Shown here in pieces: positions 1 to 8,749 of a DNA stretch of 64,000 nucleotides. A program made the translations under genes and the position numbers. Each line of letters starts with the position of its first letter. Position 1 is the first letter of the stretch. The DNA comes from Liopterus haemorrhoidalis. Its lineage: Eukaryota > Arthropoda > Insecta > Coleoptera > Dytiscidae. Where the stretch lies: NCBI GenBank assembly GCA_963971575.1, contig OZ020625.1:13183646-13247645 (forward strand). Direction: 5' to 3'. Under the pieces are notes generated by a model that had not been told where the DNA came from, did no database searches, and worked only from the letters and a program-made list of their open reading frames with translations.

Positions 1-1
1 C

Positions 2-925
2 CTACTTGTGCGGGACGGCACGGTGAGCCTATCGCGCGAGGAAAACTTCCTCCAAAAGCTGGCGTTGGAGGATGATGACCTGGACGAGCCATGGCAGCAG
101 AAGTTGGAAGTACGGCTCGTCGAGGATGCCTGGCTTCTACCCAACGACGACCAGAGCCCAGCAGTCACGGTGGATGGACTGCCTGAAGGTGCGTTCCTGC
201 TCGTCAAGGAACGGACGGTCCGGCGACACACCTCTGAACTTATCGTAAAGGGGGCACTTTTGGGGCCAGGGAACATGAAGATGAGAATCTGGAATCAGAG
301 TCTCAGGGGCGAACTCTGGCCCACCAAACACCCGCTGGCGCGCGGCTTTGTTATCTTTCCAGATAAAGACCCGGAACCGGTGAACTCGGTGAGTATCATT
401 AATAATAAATTAAGCTTTGCAGATGTCAAGGTGGGTGATATCGCTGAAAGTGAAAGGAGCGAATTGGAAGCGCTCTTGTCACGGTTGCAAAATTGCTTCT
501 CGAGTGGGGATGAAGATTTGGGGCTCACCCACTTGGGGGAAATGAGAATCCAGTTGACCACGCGTACACCGATATACCACCGCCCGTACAGGCTGTCACT
601 CGCAGAGAGGGAAACGGTGAAACAAAAAGTGCAGACGCTACTTAACAGCAGGGCCATACGAGAGTCTGAATCGGAGTACGCAAGCCCCATCGTACTTGTC
701 CCAAAAGCAAACGGCGGACGTCGGATGTGCGTTGACAATCGCGCACTAAATAAGGTAACAGTGAAAGATCGACATCCGATGCCACTGGTGGAGGATGAAT
801 TCACCAAGTTAGCGGGTAAGTGTTATTATAGTACACTTGATTTAGCCCAAGGTTATCACCAAGTCCCTATGCATGTGGACTCTGTACATAAAACTGCATT
901 TATTACTCCGGATGGTCACTATAAG
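2..925 (+). pseudogene. pol: gypsy pol, 5' segment: PR-RT linker and N-terminal reverse transcriptase
   Basis: The open frame enters from the left edge, so its true start is not visible; GTG at 8 is not a start. The first ~175 residues are the linker between protease and RT; no protease active site is seen. RT homology begins near nt 545 with the typical Ty3/gypsy stretch YHRPYRLS, then ASPIVLVPKANGG, CVDNRALN and the STLDLAQGYHQVPM motif, which holds the first catalytic Asp. The frame runs into the insertion at 926, where the first three bases of the hAT terminus (TAG, 926-928) are an in-frame stop. The same reading frame resumes at the other side once the insertion and one copy of the duplicated target are discounted, so the break is due to the insertion and not to prior decay. 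The last codon before the stop lies in the target duplication and differs from the right copy by one base. Confidence 0.93.
918..925. repeat. 8-bp target-site duplication, left copy of hAT insertion
   Basis: ACTATAAG at 918-925 pairs with ACTATGAG at 2017-2024, with one mismatch. Eight-base duplications are the hallmark of hAT transposition. The right copy keeps the pol reading (Tyr-Glu), so the left copy has probably mutated since insertion. Confidence 0.85.
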
Positions 926-2016
926 TAGAGCCCTGCGCGGATAAGTTTTTCTGTATCCGCATCCGATCCGCATCCGCACATCCATGATCCGCATCCGATC
1001 CGCATCCGCAAAAATATCCGCACTATCCGCACTACAGGTTTTGCTGTCAGTTTGGAAAGAACTAACATATTTCGCCTGTTTAGGTAATCTCTGCTCTAAA
1101 ACGTTACTGAAAATTTTAAATTTACCCGCTTATTTATTACTAACCTAACCTAAGGGACCCCAAAAGTTTTAAGGTCTAGATGCGCTAATAACTTATTTAA
1201 ATCTAGACAGAGATAACAATTTTGGGGGGCCTAAGCGTTCTTTTTCGTAGGGAGTAAGTGGCGCGCTGCTTTTTTTAATATTGAATTTAAAAAAAAAATC
1301 AGAAAAGTTACTTGATAGAAGGTGCTTCATATTTTTAGGATCAAGTAATTCTCTTACGCCATTTCGCGCATGAGTTAGGCGTTGCAACTTTTTCAAATAG
1401 CACATGTGTCATTTTTCAAATTTTTGGGATCTGCAAGACTTTTTACTTCGGGTAGTATAAAAAAATTGGCAGGTTACATAATAAAATTTTCGAGAAAAAA
1501 TTATGTAGTTAAATTTTGGTATTTAAATAAAACTTACTAATCAGTTTTATGTAAAAAAAAAACCTTTATCAGATTTAAAAGCCAGAATTAGAGCAGAGGT
1601 AGGAAGAATTACGTCGAAAGTGTACCAGAAAAAATAATATTTTGTCCAAAATATTATTTTCTATAATATATTCAATAATAAAAAGAAAGTTAAGTTGATT
1701 GTCTCAACTCAGTCTTGATCATGGACAATTGTCTTAATAAAAATAACATAAAGTGAGATTGAATGCTACAAAATATCATGTATATACAGGAAACCGAAAA
1801 TAAGCGAGGACTGCGTAGTCAGAACACAATTTCCTGTTTCTCCGAAAGTAACCGAAGATTTAATGTTCACGCGGATATTGCGGATAAGCGGATATGACAT
1901 TTAATCCGCATCCGATCCGCATCCACATGGTTTAAATGATAATTTATCCGCATCCGCAGAAAAGTTGCGGATATCCGCGGATAATCCGCGGATACCCGCG
2001 GATTTGCAGGGCTCTA
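926..2016. mobile_element. Non-autonomous hAT-type element (1,091 bp) inside RT
   Basis: The ends are perfect 11-bp terminal inverted repeats: TAGAGCCCTGC at 926-936 and GCAGGGCTCTA at 2006-2016. They are flanked by an 8-bp duplication. Both subterminal regions (about 948-1036 and 1865-2003) are crowded with short ATCCGC/GCGGAT repeats in both orientations, which is common in hAT elements, where such repeats bind transposase. The interior is AT-rich and I recognise no transposase in any frame, so it probably moved with an enzyme supplied by a relative. It disrupts the RT palm between the LDLAQGYHQ motif and the YMDD motif. Confidence 0.88.
948..1036. repeat. Left subterminal ATCCGC repeat cluster of the hAT element
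   Basis: Repeated ATCCGC, CATCCG and GATCCGC words lie close to the left terminus. A matching cluster, including GCGGATATCCGCGG palindromes, lies at about 1865-2003 near the right terminus. In characterised hAT elements such subterminal repeats are transposase-binding sites; that role here is inferred. Confidence 0.6.
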
Positions 2017-2024
2017 ACTATGAG
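2017..2024. repeat. 8-bp target-site duplication, right copy
   Basis: ACTATGAG follows the right terminus directly and matches 918-925 at seven of eight positions. It encodes the Tyr-Glu that continues the RT frame. Confidence 0.85.
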
Positions 2025-4286
2025 TGGTTAAGAGTCCCCTTCGGGCTCGCGAATGCCCCAGCTCTCTTCCAGAAGGTAGTACAGCGAATGCTGAAGGGTA
2101 TTCCCAGTGACCAGGTGTTGGCTTACATGGACGACCTGCTGATACCTTCCGAGAGCATAGCTGGCGGGCTCCGTCAGTTGGAGGAGGTGCTACAATCGGT
2201 GGCAAGAGCCGGATTGAAATTAAACTTAGCTAAATGCTCTTTCTTACAAAACAAGGTAACATATCTAGGCCACGACATAAGCGGCGGCGGTATCCGACCT
2301 GGAGAGCGCAAAATCACGGCGGTAAGCGACTTTCCTGTACCCAAAAATGTACATGGCGTAAGACAGTTCTTAGGCTTAACGAGTTATTTCAGGAAATTCA
2401 TACCGAACTTTGCTGTTGTAGCTAAACCATTAACTGAACTGACCAAGAAGCAGACTACGTGGCAGTGGGGCGACAGCCAAGCCGAGACGTTCGCAAAGCT
2501 GAAGCAGCTGCTGGTGGAACAACCGGTGTTGGCACTGTACCATAGTCATGCAGAGACGGAGATACATACAGACGCCTGTCCGAGCGGCTTGGGTGGAATC
2601 CTATTGCAGAAACAAAACGACGGATCCTTGCGGCCGGTGCTCTACTTCAGCAGGGTAACCACACCAGCCGAACAGAAGTATCATAGCTTTGAGTTAGAGA
2701 CGTTGGCGCTCGTGGAAACGGTAAAACGTTTCCGGGTATATCTGGTGGGTATACATTTTAAGGCTATCACCGATTGTACTTCTGTGCGAGCTACCATGCT
2801 TAAACGAGACCTGGTGCCCCGCATCGCACGGTGGTGGATGACTCTACAAGACTACGACATGGAAGTAGAGTACAGGCCGGGAGCCAGGATGCAGCATGTT
2901 GACGCGCTGAGCCGTAACCCCGTCTCAGTGAACCTGGTACAGATCCACGATGATGATTGGTTTCTGACAGTTCAGCTGCAGGACGAGAAGGCGCACTCGA
3001 TTGTAGAGGCGCTGCAGGCAGGTACAGCTGACAAAGGTATTGTTAACGACTTTAAATTACAGGACGGGCGGTTGTACCGCAAGACGCTGCTGGGTGATCG
3101 ACTGTATGTCCCGGCGATGGCAAGATTCAGTCTACTACGAAAACATCATGATGATGTTGGTCACCCCGGCGTTGAGCGTTGCTTAAAATTAATAAAGGAA
3201 ACTTACTGGTTTCCCAAAATGGGGCGTTTCACAAAGAAATACGTCCAAGCGTGCATGAACTGTGCGTTCAGCAAAGGGAGTTATGGCAGAGCGGAGGGTC
3301 TGCTACACCCCATTGAGAAGAAGGCAATCCCCTTCGACACGGTGCACGTCGACCATCTGGGACCTTTTGCACGAAGTGTACGCGGGTACTCTTACGTACT
3401 CATGGTGGTGGACGCGTTCACCAAATACACCCTCGCAAGCGCAACGCGCACTCTGAAGTCTACAGAGGTGATTACTATACTTAAAGAGATTTTCAGCGAG
3501 TTCGGATATCCGAAGCGTGTGATCTCCGACAGAGGGTTGGCGTTTACCAGTAAAGTATTTACTGAGTTCTTAGCCAAGCACGGCGTGCGGCACGTATGTA
3601 ATGCCATTGCGACCCCAAGGGCGAACGGACAAGTCGAAAGACAGAACCGTACTATAGTGGAAGCGATCGGCGCAATGACTGCAGATGAGTCCCGGTGGGA
3701 CGAGACACTGCCCGACATTGTGTGGGGTATGAATAACTGTGTAAACAAGAGTACGGGGTACTCGCCTGTTGAGCTGATATTTACACGAAAGAGTGGTGCC
3801 ATTGCGGAACTCTCTGACGGTGTCCAGAGCGCAAATGCCCCGGCGGAGGCTGAGTTCCATGAACCACGGCGAGAGTGTACACGGCGTCGCCGGCGAGCGG
3901 CTGAGAAGCTGAATAAAGTCAGCGAGACTATGAGAGCTTGTTTTAATAAAAGACGAAAAACGGCGACCTGCTACAACCCCGGTGACTTGGTCTTGTGGCG
4001 TAATGCAAGTACATGGCACGGCGACAAGGGCGTGAACAGAAAACTGTTGAATAAATTTAATGGCCCCTATAAAGTAACGGCGATACTGGGGAACGACCGA
4101 TACAAAATATCCTCCGTCAAAGGCGTCAGGGGATATAAAAATTTCACCGTGACGGTAGCTGCTAATTCACTACGGCGATATCACAGCACCATGGCAGAGC
4201 ATGAGCTCAGTGCCGACCAGGATGATCAACACACAGGTATCCAGGAGACTGATCGACAGGACTTGATCGACCTCCTGGAGGGGTAA
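2017..4286 (+). pseudogene. pol: gypsy pol, 3' segment: RT C-terminal half, RNase H, integrase
   Basis: About 755 codons are open without frameshift from the target duplication to TAA at 4284-4286. The frame also extends leftwards into the hAT element (to about 1965), but that part is not pol. RT: RVPFGLANAPALFQ, then the catalytic YMDD at 2124-2135. RNase H: HTDACPSGLGG near 2562, an ELETLAL helix, a TDC aspartate and HVDALSR near 2898. Integrase: an HHCC zinc finger (HH...H near 3144-3164, CMNC near 3252), then Asp in HVDHLGP, Asp in ISDRG and Glu in GQVERQN. The last two are 35 residues apart (DD35E). A GPY/F-like module (FNGPYKV) follows near 4050. All catalytic residues I checked are present, so this part looks recently active. 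The protein tail after the module is acidic. Confidence 0.93.
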
Positions 4287-4335
4287 GGTTAAGGTAAGAA
4301 TTAATGGGGACATTAATTGTTGCAGGACGGCCGAG
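4287..4335 (+). other. gypsy 3' untranslated stretch leading to the LTR (includes PPT region)
   Basis: Forty-nine bases separate the pol stop from the LTR start. They are purine-rich at first (GGTTAAGGTAAGAATTAATG) and end in GCAGGACGGCCGAG directly before the LTR. The polypurine tract that primes plus-strand synthesis should lie here, but the last bases are not a clean purine run, so its exact position is uncertain. Confidence 0.5.
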
Positions 4336-4404
4336 TGTTAGGGAGTTTTTCAAAGAGCGCGCACTGAGCAATGGCGTGGCGGCAGCACCATACAGGCGGT
4401 CGGT

Positions 4405-4412
4405 ATTGTGTC
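4405..4412. repeat. 8-bp target-site duplication, left copy (hAT in LTR)
   Basis: ATTGTGTC is repeated perfectly at 6402-6409, directly outside the inverted termini of the outer hAT element. Confidence 0.92.
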
Positions 4413-4959
4413 CAGTGATGGGCGCGTAAGTTACATGATGTAAGTTACCTCATTGTTGACGCGTAAACAATTGATGTAAAGTAAACACAAAAACTCTTGT
4501 AAACAATGTAAACAATGATTTAGACATGCGCACTGGTTTTGAATTACAGAACCTTATTATCAATACATTTTTATAAATAATAAAATTTTAATGAAACGAT
4601 TTTAAATGAAAAAGCAAGTACATAAAATTAGGACAAGCCAATATACATATTAATAAAAATCGAATTTGCATCATTATACAGGTGTTACGTACAGTAAATA
4701 TGAATATGAAAAATAAAAAACTTTTTTCTTTAAAAAATTTAGTCTAATTTTTTTAATAACAAAATACATTAAATTTCACCTTTAAGAAAATCAGCCTATA
4801 TTTTTTAATAACGAAAAGATACATTGCAAATTTTGCATAACGCCCTATATTTTCTTTCATTTTCTTTAATTAAAACAAAACCTAGTTCTTCAGAACTATT
4901 TTTCGGTTTCTTCCCACCATTTTTTTAATAAATTTATTGTTTTGAACTGAATATACTTG

Positions 4960-4967
4960 TTCATTAA
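4960..4967. repeat. 8-bp target-site duplication, left copy (inner hAT)
   Basis: TTCATTAA is repeated perfectly at 6246-6253, flanking the CAGTGCCGC... ends of the innermost element. Confidence 0.92.
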
Positions 4968-6245
4968 CAGTGCCGCAACAACATAAATTGGCGCCTGGTG
5001 CGTAAAATTATTTGGTGCCTCCCCCCCCCCCCACCCTCACTAATTACATACGCAGTTTTAAAAAATTTATGGTAGGGTGATTGCATCAGTAAGGGAACGT
5101 TTAAAACATTTACTTACGTTGTTTTCTTCACCAAAATGTTATTTAAGATATTTACTTATCATATTTTATATAAAATCCTTAAAATCTTATTGTTTTAATT
5201 TGATGCAAGTGAAAATAAAACTTAGAAAAATAAAAAACATAACTTTATTCATAAAAATCACAAAATCGCCAGAAAAGGAACACTTACTCCTAATAAAGCA
5301 ACTATCTTATTACCAGTAAAGGAACATACAAACATTTATATTATAAAGTCATTTTTTTTAACAATAAATGTATAAAAAAATTTAAAAAAAAAAAAACATT
5401 CGTTGGTATTATTTTTTAGTTTAGTTTTAACCGTTTTCTCTGGTTTGGTTTAAATTGCAATATTAACGATTATATTAACAAATTATGTTACAAATCTTTT
5501 AATAAACTCAAAAATCATGATAATCAACTAATATAAAAAGGGACAAAATATAAACTCTAGGTCAATAAAACACAAAATGAAAAACACCTAAAATGAAACA
5601 CAAAAGGGCTAAAGAAATATTATATTACATAATTGAATAACAAAATAAATAAAAAAATATATATCTAATGACAAAAAAAAGGGATATTTGAACAGAAAAT
5701 ACTAAATATTTAGGTATTTTAATAATATATTATATAATCACTTTAACGGAATGGAAAATTAAATAAATTGAACTTTTCTGGCTTTTAACTGTGAAAATTC
5801 GTTAATTAAGTCTTCATAATTTAATGACTGCGCTGTAATATTTTCTATTGATATTAAAGCTAAATTTTACAAGCTCTTGGCCCATTGTAGAACGCAAATA
5901 ATTTTTTATTAACTTTAATTTACTAAAACTGCGTTAATTCGAAGCAACAATTACAGGGAGTATTAAAAATATGCGCAGTGCAATGCCAATATTAGGGTAC
6001 ACATCTTTTAAATCGTAAGTGTGGATCACTTCTAATAATTGCATTGCAGTAGCAGTTATACAGTCATCAATTAATGAACTTGCCTGCCATTTGAAACTTT
6101 CGATTATGAAATCAAATTTGTGTTAATTATAGTTTATTAATATAAAAGATAATAATAAAAAAATATATATTTGGCCATTCGGCGCCCCTATGAATCCGGC
6201 GCCTGGTGCGGCGGCACCTCTCGCACCACCCTTGTTGCGGCACTG
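4968..6245. mobile_element. hAT element nested inside the hAT element (1,278 bp), with transposase remnant
   Basis: The terminal inverted repeats are CAGTGCCGCAACAA at 4968-4981 and TTGTTGCGGCACTG at 6232-6245. A second inverted segment, GGCGCCTGGTGCG, lies further in at both ends but is spaced differently. A perfect 8-bp duplication flanks the element. The left part has a C homopolymer run near 5022-5033. A minus-strand fragment at 5759-6128 encodes the C-terminal dimerisation region of a hAT transposase of the zinc-finger MYM/TTF type. The rest of the transposase is missing, so this is an internally deleted, decayed derivative of a coding element. Confidence 0.9.
5759..6128 (-). pseudogene. 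hAT transposase C-terminal dimerisation fragment (ZMYM1/TTF-type family), decayed
   Basis: Reading on the minus strand from about 6125 gives an open stretch that includes FKWQASSLIDDC, then YPNIGIALRIFLILPV at about 5990-5943, then FSKLKLIKNYLRS and TMGQELVKFS. That is the conserved dimerisation region of hAT transposases of the ZMYM1-like group, where a Cys-Glu-Arg-Ser stretch normally follows the LPV segment. Here the Glu position is a stop codon (TAA). Later, near 5825-5840, the frame has to shift by one base to continue into NYEDLINEFSQLKARK, ending at a stop at 5759-5761. One stop and one frameshift in about 120 codons show that it is no longer functional. Upstream catalytic domains are absent from this copy. 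Confidence 0.85.
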
Positions 6246-6253
6246 TTCATTAA
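6246..6253. repeat. 8-bp target-site duplication, right copy (inner hAT)
   Basis: TTCATTAA, perfect match to 4960-4967. Confidence 0.92.
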
Positions 6254-6401
6254 CTCTCTATTATTCGTATTAAATAACTAAAACTAACCTCATTATTTGA
6301 CAGTTTACATTGTTTACATTGTTGACAAGTTTACCAATTGTTTACATAAGTTTACACGTAAACGTAAACAATTAAAGTTTACGTGTAAACGCCCATCACT
6401 G

Positions 6402-6409
6402 ATTGTGTC
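6402..6409. repeat. 8-bp target-site duplication, right copy (hAT in LTR)
   Basis: ATTGTGTC, perfect match to 4405-4412. LTR sequence resumes after it. Confidence 0.92.
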
Positions 6410-6543
6410 CCGCGCTTGTATCGGCGTAGGAAGAAGAAAGGAAGTCACATGATGATTCTATTCTATCTACGGCGTTGGACTGAATCGCTCGGCGTGTACT
6501 CGCTTATATTTTGGTGTTTAGTATTAGACATTTATGTTTGATA

Positions 6544-6549
6544 AATAAA
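6544..6549 (+). promoter_or_regulatory. Possible LTR polyadenylation signal AATAAA
   Basis: AATAAA lies 42 bases before the end of the gypsy LTR, the usual place for the retrotransposon polyadenylation signal. The sequence is AT-rich, so chance is possible. Confidence 0.45.
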
Positions 6550-6591
6550 TGATATGTTAGATTGAACGTTTATTATTTTATCGTCCTAACA

Positions 6592-6849
6592 ATATTTTTT
6601 CACGGATTCCTCAGTATCTCTTAGGACAGATGAGATATCGACTAGGTTTTTGCTTATAAAAGTTACCCGTGCCAATGTTTAGAAACAAACTACTAATTTT
6701 ATTTGTAATTAGTATGAACATCTAACGGGGTGAATCTACACCTGAGGAGAGAGTCAGCAATGTGATCTATAAAGAACTATGACTTATTATAATTGCACGA
6801 TGATGGCAAACCGTCAATAACCGTAGCGAAGCACGGGTACTCAGCTAGT
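6592..6849 (+). mobile_element. Helitron-like 3' terminus (left boundary unknown)
   Basis: The stretch ends in a short hairpin (CCGTAGCGAAGCACGG, 6821-6836, stem CCGT/ACGG plus an inner GC/GC pair) followed about 8 bases later by CTAG and a T (6845-6849). Helitrons end in a hairpin close to CTRR and insert next to T, and GCGAAGC...GCTAGT ends are frequent in insect Helitrons. No Rep/helicase coding is present, so this would be a short non-autonomous copy. I could not identify a 5' end; the assigned left boundary is simply the end of the gypsy LTR. Confidence 0.45.
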
Positions 6850-7435
6850 ATTTTTATATTAGGTCACAAACATGAGTGTCCTTTTTTTTGCAAGAGATTT
6901 GAATATCCTTTTCTTTTGTTACAGGTGAAGGCAGTATCATTATGAACCAATTTTCAGAGAATAAACTACTAGTTTAACATTTTTTTTGTTATATATGTGT
7001 CATAATAGACTATTATATTTTTGCTTATGCAAAACCCGAAGTGATGGTTATTTGTGTTCTAATATTTTAATTTTCATGGATAAAAGTTTTTTTTTACTAA
7101 AATATGTCTTTTATGTACTCATAAATTCATCAAAAACACCAAAAAAAATCACAAAATACATTTATGTTATTTTAACAACTAATTAAAAATTGGGTCACTT
7201 TTGACCCCACGATAGTAGTTATGATAGTGTAAATGAACGATAGTAGTACAAGGTTAAGTATATATTTTTTCGCTGTATAATTTTTTTTTTTTTTTGTAAT
7301 AAATAATAATAATAAATTATTTTTCAATAAGTTTATTTTCGTTTTTTTTTTTGCTTTCACTTTTTATTTTGATCAATTTGACATATAAATATAAATCAAC
7401 TGAAAAAATCTGAACACATTTTTTATGGGGGTGCG
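6850..7435. other. AT-rich spacer, no gene recognised
   Basis: Highly AT-rich sequence with long T and A runs (for example 7279-7295). The only structure I see is an inverted repeat GGGTCACTTTTGACCC at 7191-7206 (6-bp stem, 4-base loop), a motif reminiscent of some piggyBac-type transposon ends, but no matching partner or TTAA-bounded element could be defined. The short open frames here have no recognisable similarity. Confidence 0.5.
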
Positions 7436-7640
7436 GGAGCTTATTTTCACATTCAACGAGTCAGTCTGAAGCCAACAGCCGTAGCCAGTAGTCGCAATCG
7501 CACACATGTTATATTATCATACTTTTGTACTATTAATTCTATCTTCAATAAATTTAATTAATAATAAAAACCGAATAAACAAACCCCACCATAGAATCCC
7601 ACAACTTATGGAGGCTCACCGGGGAACGTGTCGCGTGTTT
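7436..7640 (+). repeat. Orphan LTR end with PBS-like sequence and leader
   Basis: The stretch resembles the R/U5 part of an LTR: a moderately GC-rich segment with GAGTCAGTCTGAAGCC, then AATAAATTTAATTAATAATAAA, then CCACAACTTA followed by TGGAGGCTCACCGGGG at 7608-7623. A TGG directly after CA-ending LTR sequence is where a tRNA primer-binding site begins. No gag or pol follows, only a purine-rich leader-like stretch. This is probably a truncated LTR retrotransposon 5' end. The priming tRNA is not identified. Confidence 0.35.
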
Positions 7641-7790
7641 GAGAAGGTTTTTTTTAAAAAAAAAGTGAAATAAAAGTTGTTAAAATCGCGAAGAAACAAA
7701 ACGAACATACTATCAGGTTTTAGCCCCGATTGTAAACTTGTAAGTAATTGAAATTATACATATGAAACAAAACTTGGTGTCATTACTGGA
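7641..7790. other. Leader-like AT-rich stretch, no gene
   Basis: Continues from the PBS-like site as A-rich sequence with AAAGTGAAATAAAAG. It could be the untranslated leader of the truncated retrotransposon. Nothing coding is recognised. Confidence 0.35.
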
Positions 7791-7871
7791 AAGTTGGGGT
7801 TTTGCGGGGCCCTTCAGAAGTCGAGGCCCAGGGCGCGCGCCCGGTTCGCCCGCCGTTAAATCCGCCTCTGA
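7791..7871. mobile_element. GC-rich transposon-end-like fragment
   Basis: An abrupt GC-rich patch: GGGGCCCTTCAGAAGTCG, then GGCCCAGGGCGCGCGCCC, ending CCGCCGTTAAATCCGCCTCTG. Read on the minus strand it starts CAGAGGCGGATTTAACGG, which resembles the ends of widespread hAT-type elements (CAG-GGCG starts followed by a GC-rich stretch). No partner terminus or target duplication was found nearby, so this is a single end of a truncated or deleted element at best. Confidence 0.35.
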
Positions 7872-8190
7872 GAGTTGTAAGTAAAATGGAAGTTATGTGA
7901 GAAACAGTGAGTAAAAAGTGGAGAGAAAGTAATAAAAGTGGCGAAAGAACAATTAAATTGGAAAATATGAAGTAAATGAACAAAATAAATATAAACAGAG
8001 GAGAAAACAGTAAAGTGTAAACGTTAAGCGCTAAAGTAAAACAATAATAAAGAAGTGAAGTGTACAAAGAATTAAAGAAAACATAAGATAAATTAAAAAC
8101 GCAACGTAAACGTTTGAATCGTGAACAGTTTCCCGCCTGCCTGCGACCTTGAACGGCAAACAGCCAACAAGCGATAACGCACACCTGCAT
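7872..8190. other. Purine-rich AAGTG-type stretch, no gene recognised
   Basis: A-rich and G-containing sequence with recurrent AGTAAA, AAGTG and GAAAA words and almost no T runs. This resembles the untranslated leader of an LTR retrotransposon and may belong with the PBS-like segment at 7608, split by the GC-rich fragment. A 135-codon minus-strand frame over this stretch is low-complexity and hydrophobic and looks like an artefact of composition. Confidence 0.35.
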
Positions 8191-8239
8191 GTCATAAACA
8201 ACAGCCGGTTTGCAATAACAATTCGGTAGTTTTAGGGTT

Positions 8240-8560
8240 TTGTAGGTATGACCAAAAAACCCTTATACCGTCATTTTGTCGTCTGTCTGTTTGTCAGTTC
8301 GGTAAAAATTGTAGCCAAACTGCTAAACCTAGAGAGTTGAAATTTGGCATGCTTATACAACCCTTTGACTCGCACATAGGAAAAATACTAAAACATCTAA
8401 AAAACATATCCCCCTAAAAATATATTTGTGCTCATCGAAAAAAAAAATATTTTTTTTTAAATTCTGAGTAGGGTATCAAATGAAAGCCCTTAGTAAGTGG
8501 ATTAACGGTCAAAATTTTATTTTTGCAAAATAAATTATTTTGACGCGATTTTGGCCAAAA
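8240..8560. repeat. Dispersed insect repeat with CTGTCTGT core, copy 1
   Basis: Contains ACCCTTATACCGTCATTTTG, GTCGTCTGTCTGTTTGTC, a GAGTTGAAATTTGGCATGC segment and GGGTATCAAATGAAAGCCC. This combination is characteristic of dispersed repeats that are very common in insect, particularly lepidopteran, genomes. I cannot place the element ends or assign a class. Confidence 0.45.
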
Positions 8561-8749
8561 TTGTGCAAAAAAATTTGTTTGTACCACACCCAGTAGTTAA
8601 AACTAAAAATCAGAAAAAGTTCTAAGTAATGTACTTTTGTGTGAACCGGAATAGTACAACAGGAATTTTTGATTTCAGATTATGTTGTCGGAAAATAACG
8701 CATTTTTTATGTTTTTAACTAAAATATGTTAAATATTTAATTCGCTATG

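Larger units (their letters stand above)
4413..6401. mobile_element. hAT-type element inserted in the gypsy LTR (1,989 bp including a nested element)
   Basis: The ends are CAGTGATGGGCG at 4413-4424 and CGCCCATCACTG at 6390-6401, a perfect 12-bp inverted pair with the CAGTG start typical of many hAT elements. They are flanked by a perfect 8-bp duplication. Without the nested element (4968-6245 plus one duplicated target) the original was about 703 bp and AT-rich, so it was itself non-autonomous. Both subterminal zones are rich in GTAAAC/GTTTAC words (about 4425-4520 and 6298-6388), probably transposase-binding repeats. No coding region is recognisable in the outer part. Confidence 0.9.
1..6591 (+). 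mobile_element. Ty3/gypsy LTR retrotransposon, 3' part, interrupted by nested hAT elements
   Basis: The span runs from the PR-RT linker of pol, entering from the left edge, to the end of a 3' LTR. Order of parts: RT amino-terminal half (2-925), hAT insertion (926-2016), RT carboxy half, RNase H and integrase (2017-4286), short untranslated stretch, 3' LTR (4336-6591) holding a second and a third hAT element. RT before RNase H before integrase, with a DD35E core followed by a GPY/F-like stretch (FNGPYK), is the Ty3/gypsy layout. No envelope-like frame follows pol. The gag, protease and 5' LTR are outside the window, so intactness on that side is unknown. The insertions and the break in RT make this copy non-autonomous. 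Confidence 0.93.
4336..6591 (+). repeat. gypsy 3' LTR (about 259 bp) split by a nested hAT pair
   Basis: The LTR starts TGTTAGG (4336-4342) and ends CCTAACA (6585-6591), a perfect 7-bp inverted pair with the TG...CA ends expected of LTRs. Discounting the insertion (1,989 bp) and one copy of its target duplication leaves about 259 bp. A possible polyadenylation signal AATAAA is at 6544-6549, near the 3' end. The 5' LTR is outside the window, so boundaries rest on the terminal inverted repeat and position after pol. Confidence 0.8.

Noticed and set aside
295..807. 170-codon minus-strand frame opposite gypsy pol
   Set aside because: Shadow of the real RT frame on the plus strand. The same holds for minus-strand frames at 3392-3802 and 3570-4019.
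1140..1154. TAACCTAACCTAAGGG, two units resembling the insect telomere repeat
   Set aside because: Only two units inside a hAT element; too short to indicate a telomeric tract.
5077..5319. 80-codon plus-strand frame inside the inner hAT element
   Set aside because: Very AT-rich, no recognisable similarity, and on the opposite strand from the transposase remnant.
7191..7206. GGGTCACTTTTGACCC inverted repeat as a piggyBac terminus
   Set aside because: No partner terminus and no pair of TTAA boundaries could be defined, so it is left as an unassigned inverted repeat.
7783..8190. 135-codon minus-strand frame
   Set aside because: Low-complexity leucine/phenylalanine/serine-rich translation of a purine-rich non-coding leader-like stretch.
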